Positions 1-6,986 of a stretch of 64,000 bases of DNA are shown piece by piece; positions within the stretch are counted from its first letter, which is position 1; each line of letters opens with the position of its first letter. Where the stretch lies: positions 1 through 64,000 of the forward strand of contig CABUHO010000007.1 of the NCBI GenBank assembly GCA_902491395.1, written 5' to 3'. A program made the position numbers and the translations under genes. The notes beneath the pieces were generated by a model. That model saw nothing but the letters and a program-made list of their open reading frames with translations. It ran no database searches and was not told the DNA's origin. Source of the DNA: an uncultured Collinsella sp. Lineage in GTDB: Bacteria > Actinomycetota > Coriobacteriia > Coriobacteriales > Coriobacteriaceae.

Positions 1-77
1 TGGTGCGGCGTATAGGATTCGAACCTATGACGTTCTGATTCGTAGTCAGACCCTCTATCCAGCTGAGGTAACGCCGC
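1..77 (-). tRNA. tRNA-Arg (anticodon ACG)
   Basis: On the minus strand the sequence folds as a complete cloverleaf. The acceptor stem GCGGCGT pairs with ACGCCGC, followed by discriminator A and an encoded CCA at the window edge. The anticodon loop CTACGAA gives anticodon ACG (arginine, wobble A likely converted to inosine). The T-loop is TTCGAAT. Confidence 0.96.
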
Positions 78-89
78 AGCGCAAGACAT

Positions 90-118
90 ATAAAACCACT
101 TTAGCTTATTGGAGTCAA
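90..118 (-). promoter_or_regulatory. Promoter of tRNA-Arg
   Basis: Minus-strand TTGACT (113-118), a 17-bp spacer and TTTTAT (90-95) lie just upstream of the tRNA 5' end. The -35 box is strong and the -10 box is 4/6. Confidence 0.55.
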
Positions 119-154
119 GCACAATCTCAAACTTTTTTGTAGAACGCAGTTTTG

Positions 155-532
155 TCATGCTGCTCCGCATATACCGCCGTTCCCCGTACGATCGATTGGC
201 TTTTCAATCACGTCAAACTTAGCATCAAGTTCCCTCAGGAGCGATCTCACCCGCTGGGCACAATCATAATCGGCAAACGAGATACTCAACATGCGAGCAA
301 CCTGGTTAGATGTCCAGACCCCATAGAAATGCTCCAGGGCCACCAGCCCCTCGTGCGCCACAAACGTCTCAACCACATGCGGCGACTCCTCGTAGCACCA
401 TTGGGTCAACGGCCCCTCGCTCGTCTGTCGAACCACCAGGCCACCCATGCCAGACGGCTCACACGTTACAAGCAGGTACTCCCCGCCCTCGTCGCTCTCA
501 AACAAAACCACCCGATCATCAAACAGCTCCAT
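155..532 (-). CDS. Hypothetical protein, 125 aa
   Basis: This is an unrecognised soluble protein. The start ATG follows an AAAGGGGA ribosome-binding site at good spacing, which supports it as a real gene rather than an antisense shadow. The N-terminal half has a beta-rich pattern (VVLFES, EYLLVTCEP, GGLVVRQ) and the C-terminal half a helical stretch (AQRVRSLLRELDAKFDVI). No catalytic motif, signal peptide or membrane segment is visible. It sits downstream of serS, separated from it by a strong hairpin at 659-682, so it is probably transcribed from its own start or by read-through. Function unknown. Confidence 0.6.
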   Translation of the reverse strand: MELFDDRVVLFESDEGGEYLLVTCEPSGMGGLVVRQTSEGPLTQWCYEESPHVVETFVAHEGLVALEHFYGVWTSNQVARMLSISFADYDCAQRVRSLLRELDAKFDVIEKPIDRTGNGGICGAA

Positions 533-658
533 CGCGTCCCCTTTCTCTCGCTCTTATTTAGCAAAAGCATAGCAGGTAGATTGCTGTATACAGAACAGTT
601 GTTCGTGTGTTTTCTATTGAGCTGTCCGCACGGCATGGTATGGACCTGCGCACGAAAT

Positions 659-682
659 AGGGCGCCCCCGAAGGAGCGCCCT
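659..682 (-). terminator. Hairpin terminator after serS
   Basis: Minus strand: a 10-bp stem AGGGCGCTCC / GGGGCGCCCT closed by a TTCG tetraloop, followed by a short T-containing stretch. It lies 24 bp past the serS stop. Confidence 0.7.
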
Positions 683-705
683 TGCATATCGCCTATGCAG
701 CCAAG

Positions 706-1989
706 TTACGCGACCGGCTCGATCTTCTCGAGGCCGCCCATGTAGGGACGCAGGACCTCGGGGATCGTGATGGTGCCGTCGGCGTTCTGGTAGTTCTCCA
801 GAATGGCAGCCATGGTACGACCAGCCGGCAGGCCGGAACCGTTAAGGGTGTGCAGGTAGCGCGAACCCTTGAAGTTATCGGGGTCGCGATACTTGATGTT
901 GGCGCGGCGAGCCTGGAAGTCGCCGCAGTTGGAGCAGGAGCTGATCTCCTTGTAGGCGTTGTAGCTCGGCAGCCAGACCTCGACGTCGTAGGTCTGACGG
1001 GCAGAGAAGCCCAGATCGCCGGTGCACAGGCTAATCACGCGATACGGAAGGCCCAGCTGCTGCAGCAGGTACTCGGCCTCGGCGGTCATGCTCTCGAGCT
1101 CCTCGTCGGACTCCTCCGGCTTGGCGAACTTGACCATCTCGACCTTGTCGAACTCGTGCTGGCGGATGATGCCGCGGGTGTCGCGACCAGCGGAACCGGC
1201 TTCCTCACGGAAGCAAGGAGTGAAGGCGGTGTAGCGGCGCGGCAGGGTGTCGGCGTCGAGGACCTCACCGGCGTGCAGGTTGGTGAGCACGACCTCGGCG
1301 GTAGGGATCAGGAAGTTGTCGCCCGAGACGTGATAGGCGTCGTCCTCGAACTTGGGCAGCTGACCCGTACCGAACATGGTCTGACGCTTGACGACGATGG
1401 GCGGCCACCACTCCTTGAAGCCACGGCTCGTGTGCGTGTCCAGGAAGAAGTTGATGAGAGCGCGCTCCAGGCGAGCGCCGGCGCCACCGAGAACGGTGAA
1501 GCGGCTGCCGGAGAGCTTGTTGCCGCGCTCGAAATCGAGGATGTCGAGGTCGGTACCCAGATCCCAGTGCGGCTTAAAGTCGAAGTCGAACTCGCGCGGG
1601 GTGCCCCAGCGGCGACGCTCGATGTTCTCGTCCTCGTCCTTGCCGTACGGGGTGGCCTCGCACGGAATGTTGGGCAGGTGAGCCATGAAGTCGTACTGCT
1701 CCTGCTCGAGGGCAGTGCGGCGCTCGGCCAGACCGTCGATCTTCTCGTTGACGGCGCGCACGGCCTCCTTGGCGGCCTCGGCCTCGTCCTTCTTGCCCTC
1801 CTTCATCAGGGCGCCGATCTTCTTGGACTCGGCGTTGCGCGTGGCCTGGAGCTCCTCGACCTCGGTGATGACGGCACGGCGCTCATCGTCGAGCTCAAAA
1901 AACTTCTCGCGGTCCCAAGACGTCTGGCGATTGGCCATAGCGGTATCGATGGCATCGGGGTTCTCGCGAACAAACTTGATATCAAGCAT
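706..1989 (-). CDS. serS: Serine--tRNA ligase
   Basis: Class II aminoacyl-tRNA synthetase that charges tRNA-Ser (and tRNA-Sec where present) in the cytoplasm. The 427-residue length is typical. Residues 1-100 form the alpha-helical coiled-coil tRNA-binding arm (NRQTSWDREKFFELDDERRA onward). The catalytic domain follows, with motif 2 around FRxEAGSAGRDTRGIIRQHEF and motif 3 near LNGSGLPAGRTMAAILE, which carries the family's conserved arginine. The start ATG at 1989 was chosen over an upstream ATG because GGAGG lies 5 nt before it and MLDIKFVRENPD is the usual N-terminus. A perfect 12-bp palindrome lies about 30 bp upstream. No T-box is visible. Confidence 0.97.
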   Translation of the reverse strand: MLDIKFVRENPDAIDTAMANRQTSWDREKFFELDDERRAVITEVEELQATRNAESKKIGALMKEGKKDEAEAAKEAVRAVNEKIDGLAERRTALEQEQYDFMAHLPNIPCEATPYGKDEDENIERRRWGTPREFDFDFKPHWDLGTDLDILDFERGNKLSGSRFTVLGGAGARLERALINFFLDTHTSRGFKEWWPPIVVKRQTMFGTGQLPKFEDDAYHVSGDNFLIPTAEVVLTNLHAGEVLDADTLPRRYTAFTPCFREEAGSAGRDTRGIIRQHEFDKVEMVKFAKPEESDEELESMTAEAEYLLQQLGLPYRVISLCTGDLGFSARQTYDVEVWLPSYNAYKEISSCSNCGDFQARRANIKYRDPDNFKGSRYLHTLNGSGLPAGRTMAAILENYQNADGTITIPEVLRPYMGGLEKIEPVA

Positions 1990-2018
1990 TAGATCCTCCG
2001 GCGATATACATTCCATTT

Positions 2019-2030
2019 AGGTTGCAACCT
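2019..2030. promoter_or_regulatory. 12-bp palindrome between serS and the small membrane gene
   Basis: AGGTTGCAACCT is a perfect palindrome in the divergent intergenic region, followed by TGTACA and an AAGTATATACTT palindrome (2047-2058). A possible plus-strand promoter is TTGTAC (2030-2035), 15 bp, TATACT (2051-2056). An operator role is inferred only. Confidence 0.3.
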
Positions 2031-2100
2031 TGTACATGTATGGGCAAGTATATACTTATGAGCGTTTACGACCCAACTCAACTACGCAAGAAGGCACCCA

Positions 2101-2274
2101 ATGGACGCAGTTTTTTCCTTTTTGTTTGGCACCCGCACCGGTTTTGCCATCCTTTTCGCCGGCGGCATCCTGCTGTTTGCGATTCTTGCCTTTGTAATGG
2201 AGAAGCGCACCCATAAGATGTACGTCGACCGCGGTCCCAAATCCGAGGACGAGGAAGACAGCTTCTGGGACTAA
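2101..2274 (+). CDS. Small single-span membrane protein, 57 aa
   Basis: This short gene reads MDAVFSFLFGTRTG, then a hydrophobic span FAILFAGGILLFAILAFV (about residues 15-32), then a charged tail rich in K, R, E and D ending SEDEEDSFWD. The start is supported by AAGAAGG six nucleotides upstream and a plausible promoter at 2030-2056. It is followed by a strong terminator (2326-2370). The topology suggests a short N-terminus outside and an acidic C-terminus in the cytoplasm. The family is not recognised; it could be a regulator or accessory subunit of a membrane complex. It is divergent from serS and convergent with proC. Confidence 0.65.
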   Translation: MDAVFSFLFGTRTGFAILFAGGILLFAILAFVMEKRTHKMYVDRGPKSEDEEDSFWD

Positions 2275-2322
2275 CCTGCCAAAAAGGGACAGGTTTATTT
2301 TGGTCGGTTTTATCTGGGCAAA
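2273..2322. repeat. GGGACAGGTT repeat, left copy
   Basis: About 50 bp containing GGGACAGGTTTATTTTGG. The inverse copy lies at 2393-2431 and a further copy at 54005-54056. The flank TTTGCCCAGATAAAACC is shared with the 54-kb copy. Confidence 0.8.
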
Positions 2323-2325
2323 TGT

Positions 2326-2370
2326 AAGCGCCCCGCAACTGGAATTGAGCCAGTTGCGGGGCGCTTTTCG
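2326..2370. terminator. Bidirectional terminator
   Basis: A 17-bp perfect stem (2326-2342 with 2350-2366), GC-rich at its centre and flanked by AA and TTTT. It lies between the convergent small membrane gene and proC. Confidence 0.85.
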
Positions 2371-2392
2371 CTCAAGGGACAAAACCGCAGGA

Positions 2393-2431
2393 AAAACCTG
2401 CCAAAACTAACCTGTCCCCTTTTGGTCGGTC
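2393..2431. repeat. GGGACAGGTT repeat, right (inverted) copy
   Basis: The inverse of the 2273-2322 repeat. Together the two copies make a ~160-bp inverted-repeat unit with the terminator in its centre, abutting the proC stop codon. Confidence 0.75.
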
Positions 2432-3201
2432 TACTGGAGGGTGGCGTCGATGGCCTTGACCAGGGCGCTGCGCATGCCAGCGTCCTCGAGTGCGACGACG
2501 CCCTTGATGGTGGCGCCACCAGGCGAGCACACGGCGTCCTTCATTGCGGCGGGATGCTGACCGGTTGCCAGCTGCAGCTTTGCCGTGCCCAGCACCATCT
2601 GGCTCACGATGCGATAGGCATCGACGCGCGGAATACCGTGCTTAACGGCCGCATCGCCCAGGGCCTCGATTGCCATGGCGACAAATGCCGGGGCGCAACC
2701 GCCCACGGTGCCGCCCACAAAAAGCAGACACGTATCGAGCTCGACTACCGTGCCGAGCTTTCCAAGCAGACCGAGCACCGTGTCGCGCTGCTCGCCGCTA
2801 AGCGTGGACGCCTTCTCGCAGGCGATAACGCCCTCGCCCACCGATACCGGCGTGTTGGGTACCGTCGAGATGTGAGCGATGCCCGGCAGGACCTGCTCCC
2901 ACTTGGCGCTATCCCAGGTCCAAGCGACCGAAAGGACGACCTTGTCGGCAAGCACGTCCTTCAGCGGAGCGAAAACCTTCTCGATCATGTACGGCTTGAC
3001 AGCAGCAACCACGATATCGGATGCGGCGACAACCTCTTCCGCATCATGGCAGGCGGCCATACCGCGTGCCTCACAACGCTCGACGAGAGCGTCATAGCGG
3101 CCCGCGCAGGCGCACATGTCGCCCGCAGACACACCGGCGGCAATCCAGCCGTCGGCCATAGCGCTCGCCATATTGCCAAAACCGACAAATCCGATCTTCA
3201 T
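2431..3201 (-). CDS. proC: Pyrroline-5-carboxylate reductase
   Basis: Reduces 1-pyrroline-5-carboxylate to proline with NAD(P)H, the last step of proline synthesis. The 256-residue length fits the family. The N-terminal Rossmann motif is GFVGFGNMASAM (residues 4-15). The C-terminal dimerisation/catalytic domain includes VVELDTCLLFVGGTVGGCAPAF and the conserved SPGGATIKGV segment near residue 227. The start ATG is preceded by GAGGA. It stands alone, convergent with the small membrane gene. Confidence 0.95.
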   Translation of the reverse strand: MKIGFVGFGNMASAMADGWIAAGVSAGDMCACAGRYDALVERCEARGMAACHDAEEVVAASDIVVAAVKPYMIEKVFAPLKDVLADKVVLSVAWTWDSAKWEQVLPGIAHISTVPNTPVSVGEGVIACEKASTLSGEQRDTVLGLLGKLGTVVELDTCLLFVGGTVGGCAPAFVAMAIEALGDAAVKHGIPRVDAYRIVSQMVLGTAKLQLATGQHPAAMKDAVCSPGGATIKGVVALEDAGMRSALVKAIDATLQ

Positions 3202-3274
3202 ATCACATAGTCCTCTCAGACACGTTCTTCAAAACGAAAGCTATTGTCCCACGCCATTGTTTCGTATTGCCGAC

Positions 3275-3745
3275 CTATTTGTGATACGGCTCGCCACGGC
3301 TAATCTTGCAGGCGCGGTAGATCTGCTCCAGCAGCACCACACGCGCCAGGTTGTGCGGCAAGGTAATGCGTCCAAAGCTGAGCATCTCGTCGGCTCGTGC
3401 GCGCACCTCATCACTCACGCCGTCCGAACCGCCGATTACAAAGGCAATGTCGCTGCTGCCTCGCAGCATAAGATCGTCGAGCCTCGCCGAGAGCTCCTCA
3501 CTCGAACGCTCCTTGCCCTCAATGGCCAGCAAGATCACATGCGCTCGAGACGGCAAGGCAGCAAGAATCGCCGCCCCCTCCTTGTCACGCGCAGCATCCA
3601 CACCGCCCGCCTTAGCCGGGTCGATATCGGCCACCTCGCGGATATCCACCTTGGCATAGGCACCCAGGCGCTTGGTGTACTCAGCGCACGCGTCCTTCCA
3701 AAAGCGCTCCTTGAGCTTACCAACACAAACGACGGTGTATTTCAC
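3275..3745 (-). CDS. rlmH: 23S rRNA (pseudouridine1915-N3)-methyltransferase
   Basis: SPOUT methyltransferase that methylates pseudouridine 1915 in helix 69 of 23S rRNA. The 156-residue length is standard. The knotted SAM-binding site is visible as the stretch ILLAIEGK, then FVIGGSDGVSDEV and SFGRITLPHNLARVVLLEQIYRA near the C-terminus. The start is GTG; its AGGAG ribosome-binding site overlaps the stop codon of the upstream SPFH gene, so the two are probably translationally coupled. Confidence 0.95.
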   Translation of the reverse strand: MKYTVVCVGKLKERFWKDACAEYTKRLGAYAKVDIREVADIDPAKAGGVDAARDKEGAAILAALPSRAHVILLAIEGKERSSEELSARLDDLMLRGSSDIAFVIGGSDGVSDEVRARADEMLSFGRITLPHNLARVVLLEQIYRACKISRGEPYHK

Positions 3746-3751
3746 GCGCGC

Positions 3752-4690
3752 CTACTCCTTCGAATCGTTTTGAACTTTGCCGGCGGCCAGCATCTGCTCG
3801 AACATCGAGGCCGACTGCGAAAAGTCGCTCGGCAGCACGACCGTCGAGGTTTTACCCGTGCGAGCGAACTCCGTCATCATCTCGGACCACTGCGTAAACA
3901 TGAACAATTGGTTGGCCTCGTCATTGCCGACACCCGTCTCCTGGATGATCTCGAGCGAATCTTTGATACCCAGCGCGATGGCCTTGCGCTGGTTGGCGAT
4001 GCCCTCGCCCGCCTTTTCCATCGCCTCGGCCTCGGCGGTCGCCTCGGTAACGCGCTTGATGCGGTCGGCCTCGGCGAGCTCCTGCGCAGCAGCGCGCTTG
4101 CGCTGGGCGGCGTTGATGTCGTTCATGGAGTTCTCGACCTCGGTCGGCAGCGCGATCTTGGTGATGAGCGTCGACACGAGGGTGAAGCCGTAGGCGGCCA
4201 TCTGCTCGGAAACGGTAGCGTTGACATCCTTGGCGATGTCATCCTTCTTGGCAAAGACCTCATCGAGCGTGTAGACGGGGATGGAGGAGCGCAGGGCGTC
4301 GGTGATGAAGTCGCGCATCTGGTCGACGGGCTCCTGCAGCATATAGTAGCTCTTGTAGATGCCCGAATCTGCCGGGCCGGCGCCCATGTCATAGCTCACG
4401 TGATACTGAGCGGAGACCTCAAGGCCAATGGTCACGTTGTCCTGGGTCTTAACGTCGATGCCAAAACCGTTTTTCATGGTGCGCAGGCTCACCGTGGCGG
4501 CCTTGCGGTCGATCACGGGCACCTTCACGTGGAAGCCCGCGTTGACGATACGATTGAACTTACCCAAGCGCTCGATGATCACAGCGTGCTGCTGCTCAAC
4601 GACATAACAGGCGTTGGGGAGCAGGAGCAACAGGATGATGATGGGAATCAAAAGGCTGGTAAGGGCGGCGATGATACCGGAAAACAGCAT
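3752..4690 (-). CDS. SPFH/Band 7 (stomatin-like) membrane protein
   Basis: A membrane-anchored scaffold of the stomatin/prohibitin/HflK superfamily. An N-terminal transmembrane segment (residues 2-26, rich in I and L) is followed by the Band 7 domain (about 30-190: VVEQQHAVIIERLGKFNR, then KTQDNVTIGLEVSAQYHV). A coiled-coil of the type AEADRIKRVTEATAEAEAMEKAGEG covers about 205-240. The start at MLFSGI was chosen because GAGGAGAGACC precedes it. Length (312 aa) fits the family. It is immediately upstream of rlmH. Such proteins organise membrane microdomains or regulate proteases; the specific role here is not predictable. Confidence 0.88.
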   Translation of the reverse strand: MLFSGIIAALTSLLIPIIILLLLLPNACYVVEQQHAVIIERLGKFNRIVNAGFHVKVPVIDRKAATVSLRTMKNGFGIDVKTQDNVTIGLEVSAQYHVSYDMGAGPADSGIYKSYYMLQEPVDQMRDFITDALRSSIPVYTLDEVFAKKDDIAKDVNATVSEQMAAYGFTLVSTLITKIALPTEVENSMNDINAAQRKRAAAQELAEADRIKRVTEATAEAEAMEKAGEGIANQRKAIALGIKDSLEIIQETGVGNDEANQLFMFTQWSEMMTEFARTGKTSTVVLPSDFSQSASMFEQMLAAGKVQNDSKE

Positions 4691-4747
4691 GGTCTCTCCT
4701 CTGATAGGCACACGTTGGCATTAGGATACCCGTCCAAGGAGATCGTG

Positions 4748-4807
4748 CATAACAAAAAAGCTCCCATTGCTGGGAGCTCTTTCATTTAATGGTGCGGGCG
4801 AAAGGAC
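4748..4807. repeat. Direct repeat copy A: tRNA-Leu 3' end plus terminator
   Basis: A 60-bp sequence identical to 4937-4996. It contains a complete second copy of the tRNA-Leu terminator hairpin (4751-4778) and the last 18 bases of the tRNA including CCA. The tRNA sequence stops at the T-arm and is followed by unrelated hairpin-rich DNA. Confidence 0.95.
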
Positions 4808-4936
4808 GTCCGCGTATCCGCTTCGCGGATCCGCACCGGCTTCGCCCGCCTGCCGGCGGACTCGCCAGCTCGCTAAAAACGCTCCGCGTTTTCTTTACGC
4901 TCGCTCCTTCGCAGGTTCAAGTCCCCGCGATGGGCC
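4808..4936. other. Mini-hairpin module downstream of tRNA-Leu
   Basis: 129 bp between the two 60-bp repeats. It is made of consecutive short foldbacks such as ATCCGC/GCGGAT, CGG-CTTCG-CCCG and AAAACGC/GCGTTTT. It ends with an inverted copy of the tRNA T-arm (GGTTCAAGTCC, 4914-4924). No credible reading frame is present. The same layout occurs next to tRNA-Phe. Confidence 0.85.
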
Positions 4937-4939
4937 CAT

Positions 4940-4967
4940 AACAAAAAAGCTCCCATTGCTGGGAGCT
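4940..4967 (-). terminator. tRNA-Leu terminator
   Basis: Minus strand: AGCTCCCA, loop GCAA, TGGGAGCT, then TTTTTTGTT. A canonical intrinsic terminator 12 nt past the tRNA CCA. It is duplicated at 4751-4778. Confidence 0.93.
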
Positions 4968-4978
4968 CTTTCATTTAA

Positions 4979-5065
4979 TGGTGCGGGCGAAAGGACTTGA
5001 ACCTTCATGGGGTTGCCCCCATACGGACCTGAACCGTACGCGTCTGCCAATTCCGCCACGCCCGC
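4979..5065 (-). tRNA. tRNA-Leu (anticodon CAG)
   Basis: The minus-strand cloverleaf has acceptor GCGGGCG/CGCCCGC, anticodon stem TACGG/CCGTA with loop TTCAGGT (anticodon CAG), a long class II variable arm, T-arm GGTTCAAGTCC and encoded CCA. Confidence 0.96.
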
Positions 5066-5076
5066 GTGCAGGAATT

Positions 5077-5105
5077 AGAATAACGGAGCGCCACCACGAA
5101 CGCAA
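5077..5105 (-). promoter_or_regulatory. Promoter of tRNA-Leu
   Basis: Minus-strand TTGCGT (5100-5105), a 17-bp spacer and TATTCT (5077-5082), about 12 bp before the tRNA 5' end. Confidence 0.65.
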
Positions 5106-5108
5106 GAA

Positions 5109-6026
5109 CTATTTTTGAAAAAGTTTGCAGGCATTTTCCCAAGCGGCTTGCGCGATTGTTTCGGCGTCCTCACCAGTGCGATCGACACGGTCGTTAACCA
5201 GCGCGTTTGCCGTAATGGAGATCATTGCGGGCTCGCATTCAAGACCGCGGATGGGCTCCGGAGCCATATACGGGCAATCCGTCTCGAACAAAATGCGGTC
5301 GAGCGGGGTCGCCGCAAATGCCTCGCGCACGTCGTCGTTACGCTTAAAGGTGGCCGCACCACCATAGGCGATATAGCAGCCCAGCTCCACAAAGCGCTCC
5401 ATCGTGGCGCGGTCCTCGCCAAAACAGTGCAGCACACAACCGGCCTGGGGCACGCCCACCTCACGAAGCACGTTGTACGCATCCATATGCGAGGTGCGCT
5501 CCCCATCCGAGTCCTCGTGCCGCAGGTGCAACTCCACCGGCACATTGCAGCGCACGGCGACTTCGAGCTGACGTGCCATGCAATCAATCTGCACGCTGTG
5601 GGGCGCCGGCGTGATGTCGTCGTCGTAATCCATGTGGTAGTCCAGACCGATTTCGCCAATACCGGCGCACAAAGGGTCATCAAGCGCAGCAACAACCTGC
5701 GCGTGAACGTCGTCGGTATAGTCCGGCGCGCCATACGGATGCACGCCGGCAAGATACTTGATCTGCGGGATATCCTGCATCGGCAGAATCTCGCGCGTCA
5801 GCCAGTCGCTATAGTCCGTCACGCCGCGCTTATCGGCAATGGGATCGAAGACCGTCACCAACAGGTCGATGCCCGCCGCCTTGGCACGCACGAGTGTCTC
5901 GGGCACATCCTTGCCCCAGAACGAAAGCAGATGCGCATGTGTGTCGGCAAGCGGCGCCAAGGGCACGGGACAAGCAACCGTCTTCTTTTTTTTGGTAAAC
6001 GTCACGCGTTCGGCATTAAGCGTCAT
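5109..6026 (-). CDS. tatD: TatD family metal-dependent hydrolase (DNase)
   Basis: A cytoplasmic TIM-barrel metallohydrolase of the TatD/YcfH family, linked to 3'-5' DNA processing. Family metal ligands are visible: DTHAHL near the N-terminus, GIGEIGLDYH, ELHLRHEDSD, LHCFGED and the late ETDCPYMAP. The start at MTLNAERVTF (305 aa) was chosen because its ATG overlaps the rsmA stop by 11 bp with GGGAG upstream; a longer reading frame would run deep into rsmA. tatD-rsmA coupling is common in bacteria. Confidence 0.92.
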   Translation of the reverse strand: MTLNAERVTFTKKKKTVACPVPLAPLADTHAHLLSFWGKDVPETLVRAKAAGIDLLVTVFDPIADKRGVTDYSDWLTREILPMQDIPQIKYLAGVHPYGAPDYTDDVHAQVVAALDDPLCAGIGEIGLDYHMDYDDDITPAPHSVQIDCMARQLEVAVRCNVPVELHLRHEDSDGERTSHMDAYNVLREVGVPQAGCVLHCFGEDRATMERFVELGCYIAYGGAATFKRNDDVREAFAATPLDRILFETDCPYMAPEPIRGLECEPAMISITANALVNDRVDRTGEDAETIAQAAWENACKLFQK

Positions 6027-6876
6027 GGGAAAGCTCCCGAGCCAGGCACACAAAGGCGGCGACGTCGAGCGTCTCGGCGCGCGTGGTGGGTGCGATACCG
6101 CAAGCCTCAAAGGCGGCATCGAGCACGTCCTTGGCAAAGCCGTTGGCGCTCATGGAATTGCGGATGGTCTTGCGACGCTGAGCAAATGCAGCGTCAATCA
6201 CACGGGCCACAAATTCGCGATCGAGTCCTTCGGGCACCACACCGTCAACACGGTCGATACGCACGACGGCCGAGTCCACGTGTGGCGCCGGCATAAAGCA
6301 ACGCGGCGGCACCTCAAAGCGACCCGTCACCTGCGCATACAGGCCAAGCTTTGCCGTATAGCCGCCATAGGTCTTGTTGCCCGGCACTGCGGCAATGCGA
6401 TCGGCAACCTCCTTTTGCACCATGACGACGGCGCGCTTGAGCGCCGGCATCGTCTGGAAAAATTGCAAAATGATCGTCGCCGCCACGTTATAGGGCAAGT
6501 TCGCGACAAATACCGTCGGCTCACCGCCCGCAGCCTGCTCAATCTGCTCCGGCGTCACCCTGAGCGCGTCGCCCATGATAAAGCGGAAGTTGGCGTAGTC
6601 GGCGGCGTGGGCATCGAGCACCGGCTCGAGCTCGGGATCGGCCTCGATCGACGTGACGCACGCCGCCTCCTGCAGCAGCGCAAGTGTCAACGTACCGCAA
6701 CCCGGACCCACCTCGAGTACGCGCTCGTCACCTGCAAGCTCGGCAAGCTCGCAGATACGTTCGATCACATGATTGTCGATTAGAAAGTTCTGGCCCAGGC
6801 GATGCTTGGTCGCAAGGCCAAACTCCTCCAGCAGCTCCCTGGTGGCCGTGGGGTTTGCCAAAGGCGAAGTTGTCAT
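6016..6876 (-). CDS. rsmA: 16S rRNA (adenine1518-N6/adenine1519-N6)-dimethyltransferase
   Basis: KsgA-type enzyme that dimethylates two adjacent adenines in the 3' hairpin of 16S rRNA during 30S maturation. Residues 28-36 carry HRLGQNFLI. The SAM site is VLEVGPGCGTLT, followed by IEADPELEPVL and the catalytic motif NLPYNVA. The C-terminal segment PPRCFMPAPHVDSAVVRI is typical. Length 286 aa is usual. AGGAGG lies directly before the ATG. It is coupled to tatD. Confidence 0.97.
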   Translation of the reverse strand: MTTSPLANPTATRELLEEFGLATKHRLGQNFLIDNHVIERICELAELAGDERVLEVGPGCGTLTLALLQEAACVTSIEADPELEPVLDAHAADYANFRFIMGDALRVTPEQIEQAAGGEPTVFVANLPYNVAATIILQFFQTMPALKRAVVMVQKEVADRIAAVPGNKTYGGYTAKLGLYAQVTGRFEVPPRCFMPAPHVDSAVVRIDRVDGVVPEGLDREFVARVIDAAFAQRRKTIRNSMSANGFAKDVLDAAFEACGIAPTTRAETLDVAAFVCLARELSHDA

Positions 6877-6910
6877 GGTTGCCTCCTTAGCATGATGGCG
6901 GCGTCTTGAA

Positions 6911-6944
6911 ACAAAAGGGCATGGACCGTGGCGGCCATGCCCTT
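6911..6944 (-). terminator. Terminator after metG
   Basis: Minus strand: AAGGGCATGG pairs with CCATGCCCTT, then TTGTTT. It separates metG from rsmA. Confidence 0.8.
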
Positions 6945-6986
6945 ACAGCTAAACAGCAAATTGCCGATATGGCGCTCGCGCGGTCT

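Noticed and set aside
682..1992. Long plus-strand open frame opposite serS (436 codons)
   Set aside because: Antisense shadow caused by high GC and codon bias; no ribosome-binding site, low-complexity Val/Gly/Leu composition, and serS on the other strand is certain.
4808..4936. A plus-strand tRNA ending in the GGTTCAAGTCC arm
   Set aside because: No acceptor stem, anticodon arm or D-arm can be paired with the T-arm copy; it is only an inverted fragment.
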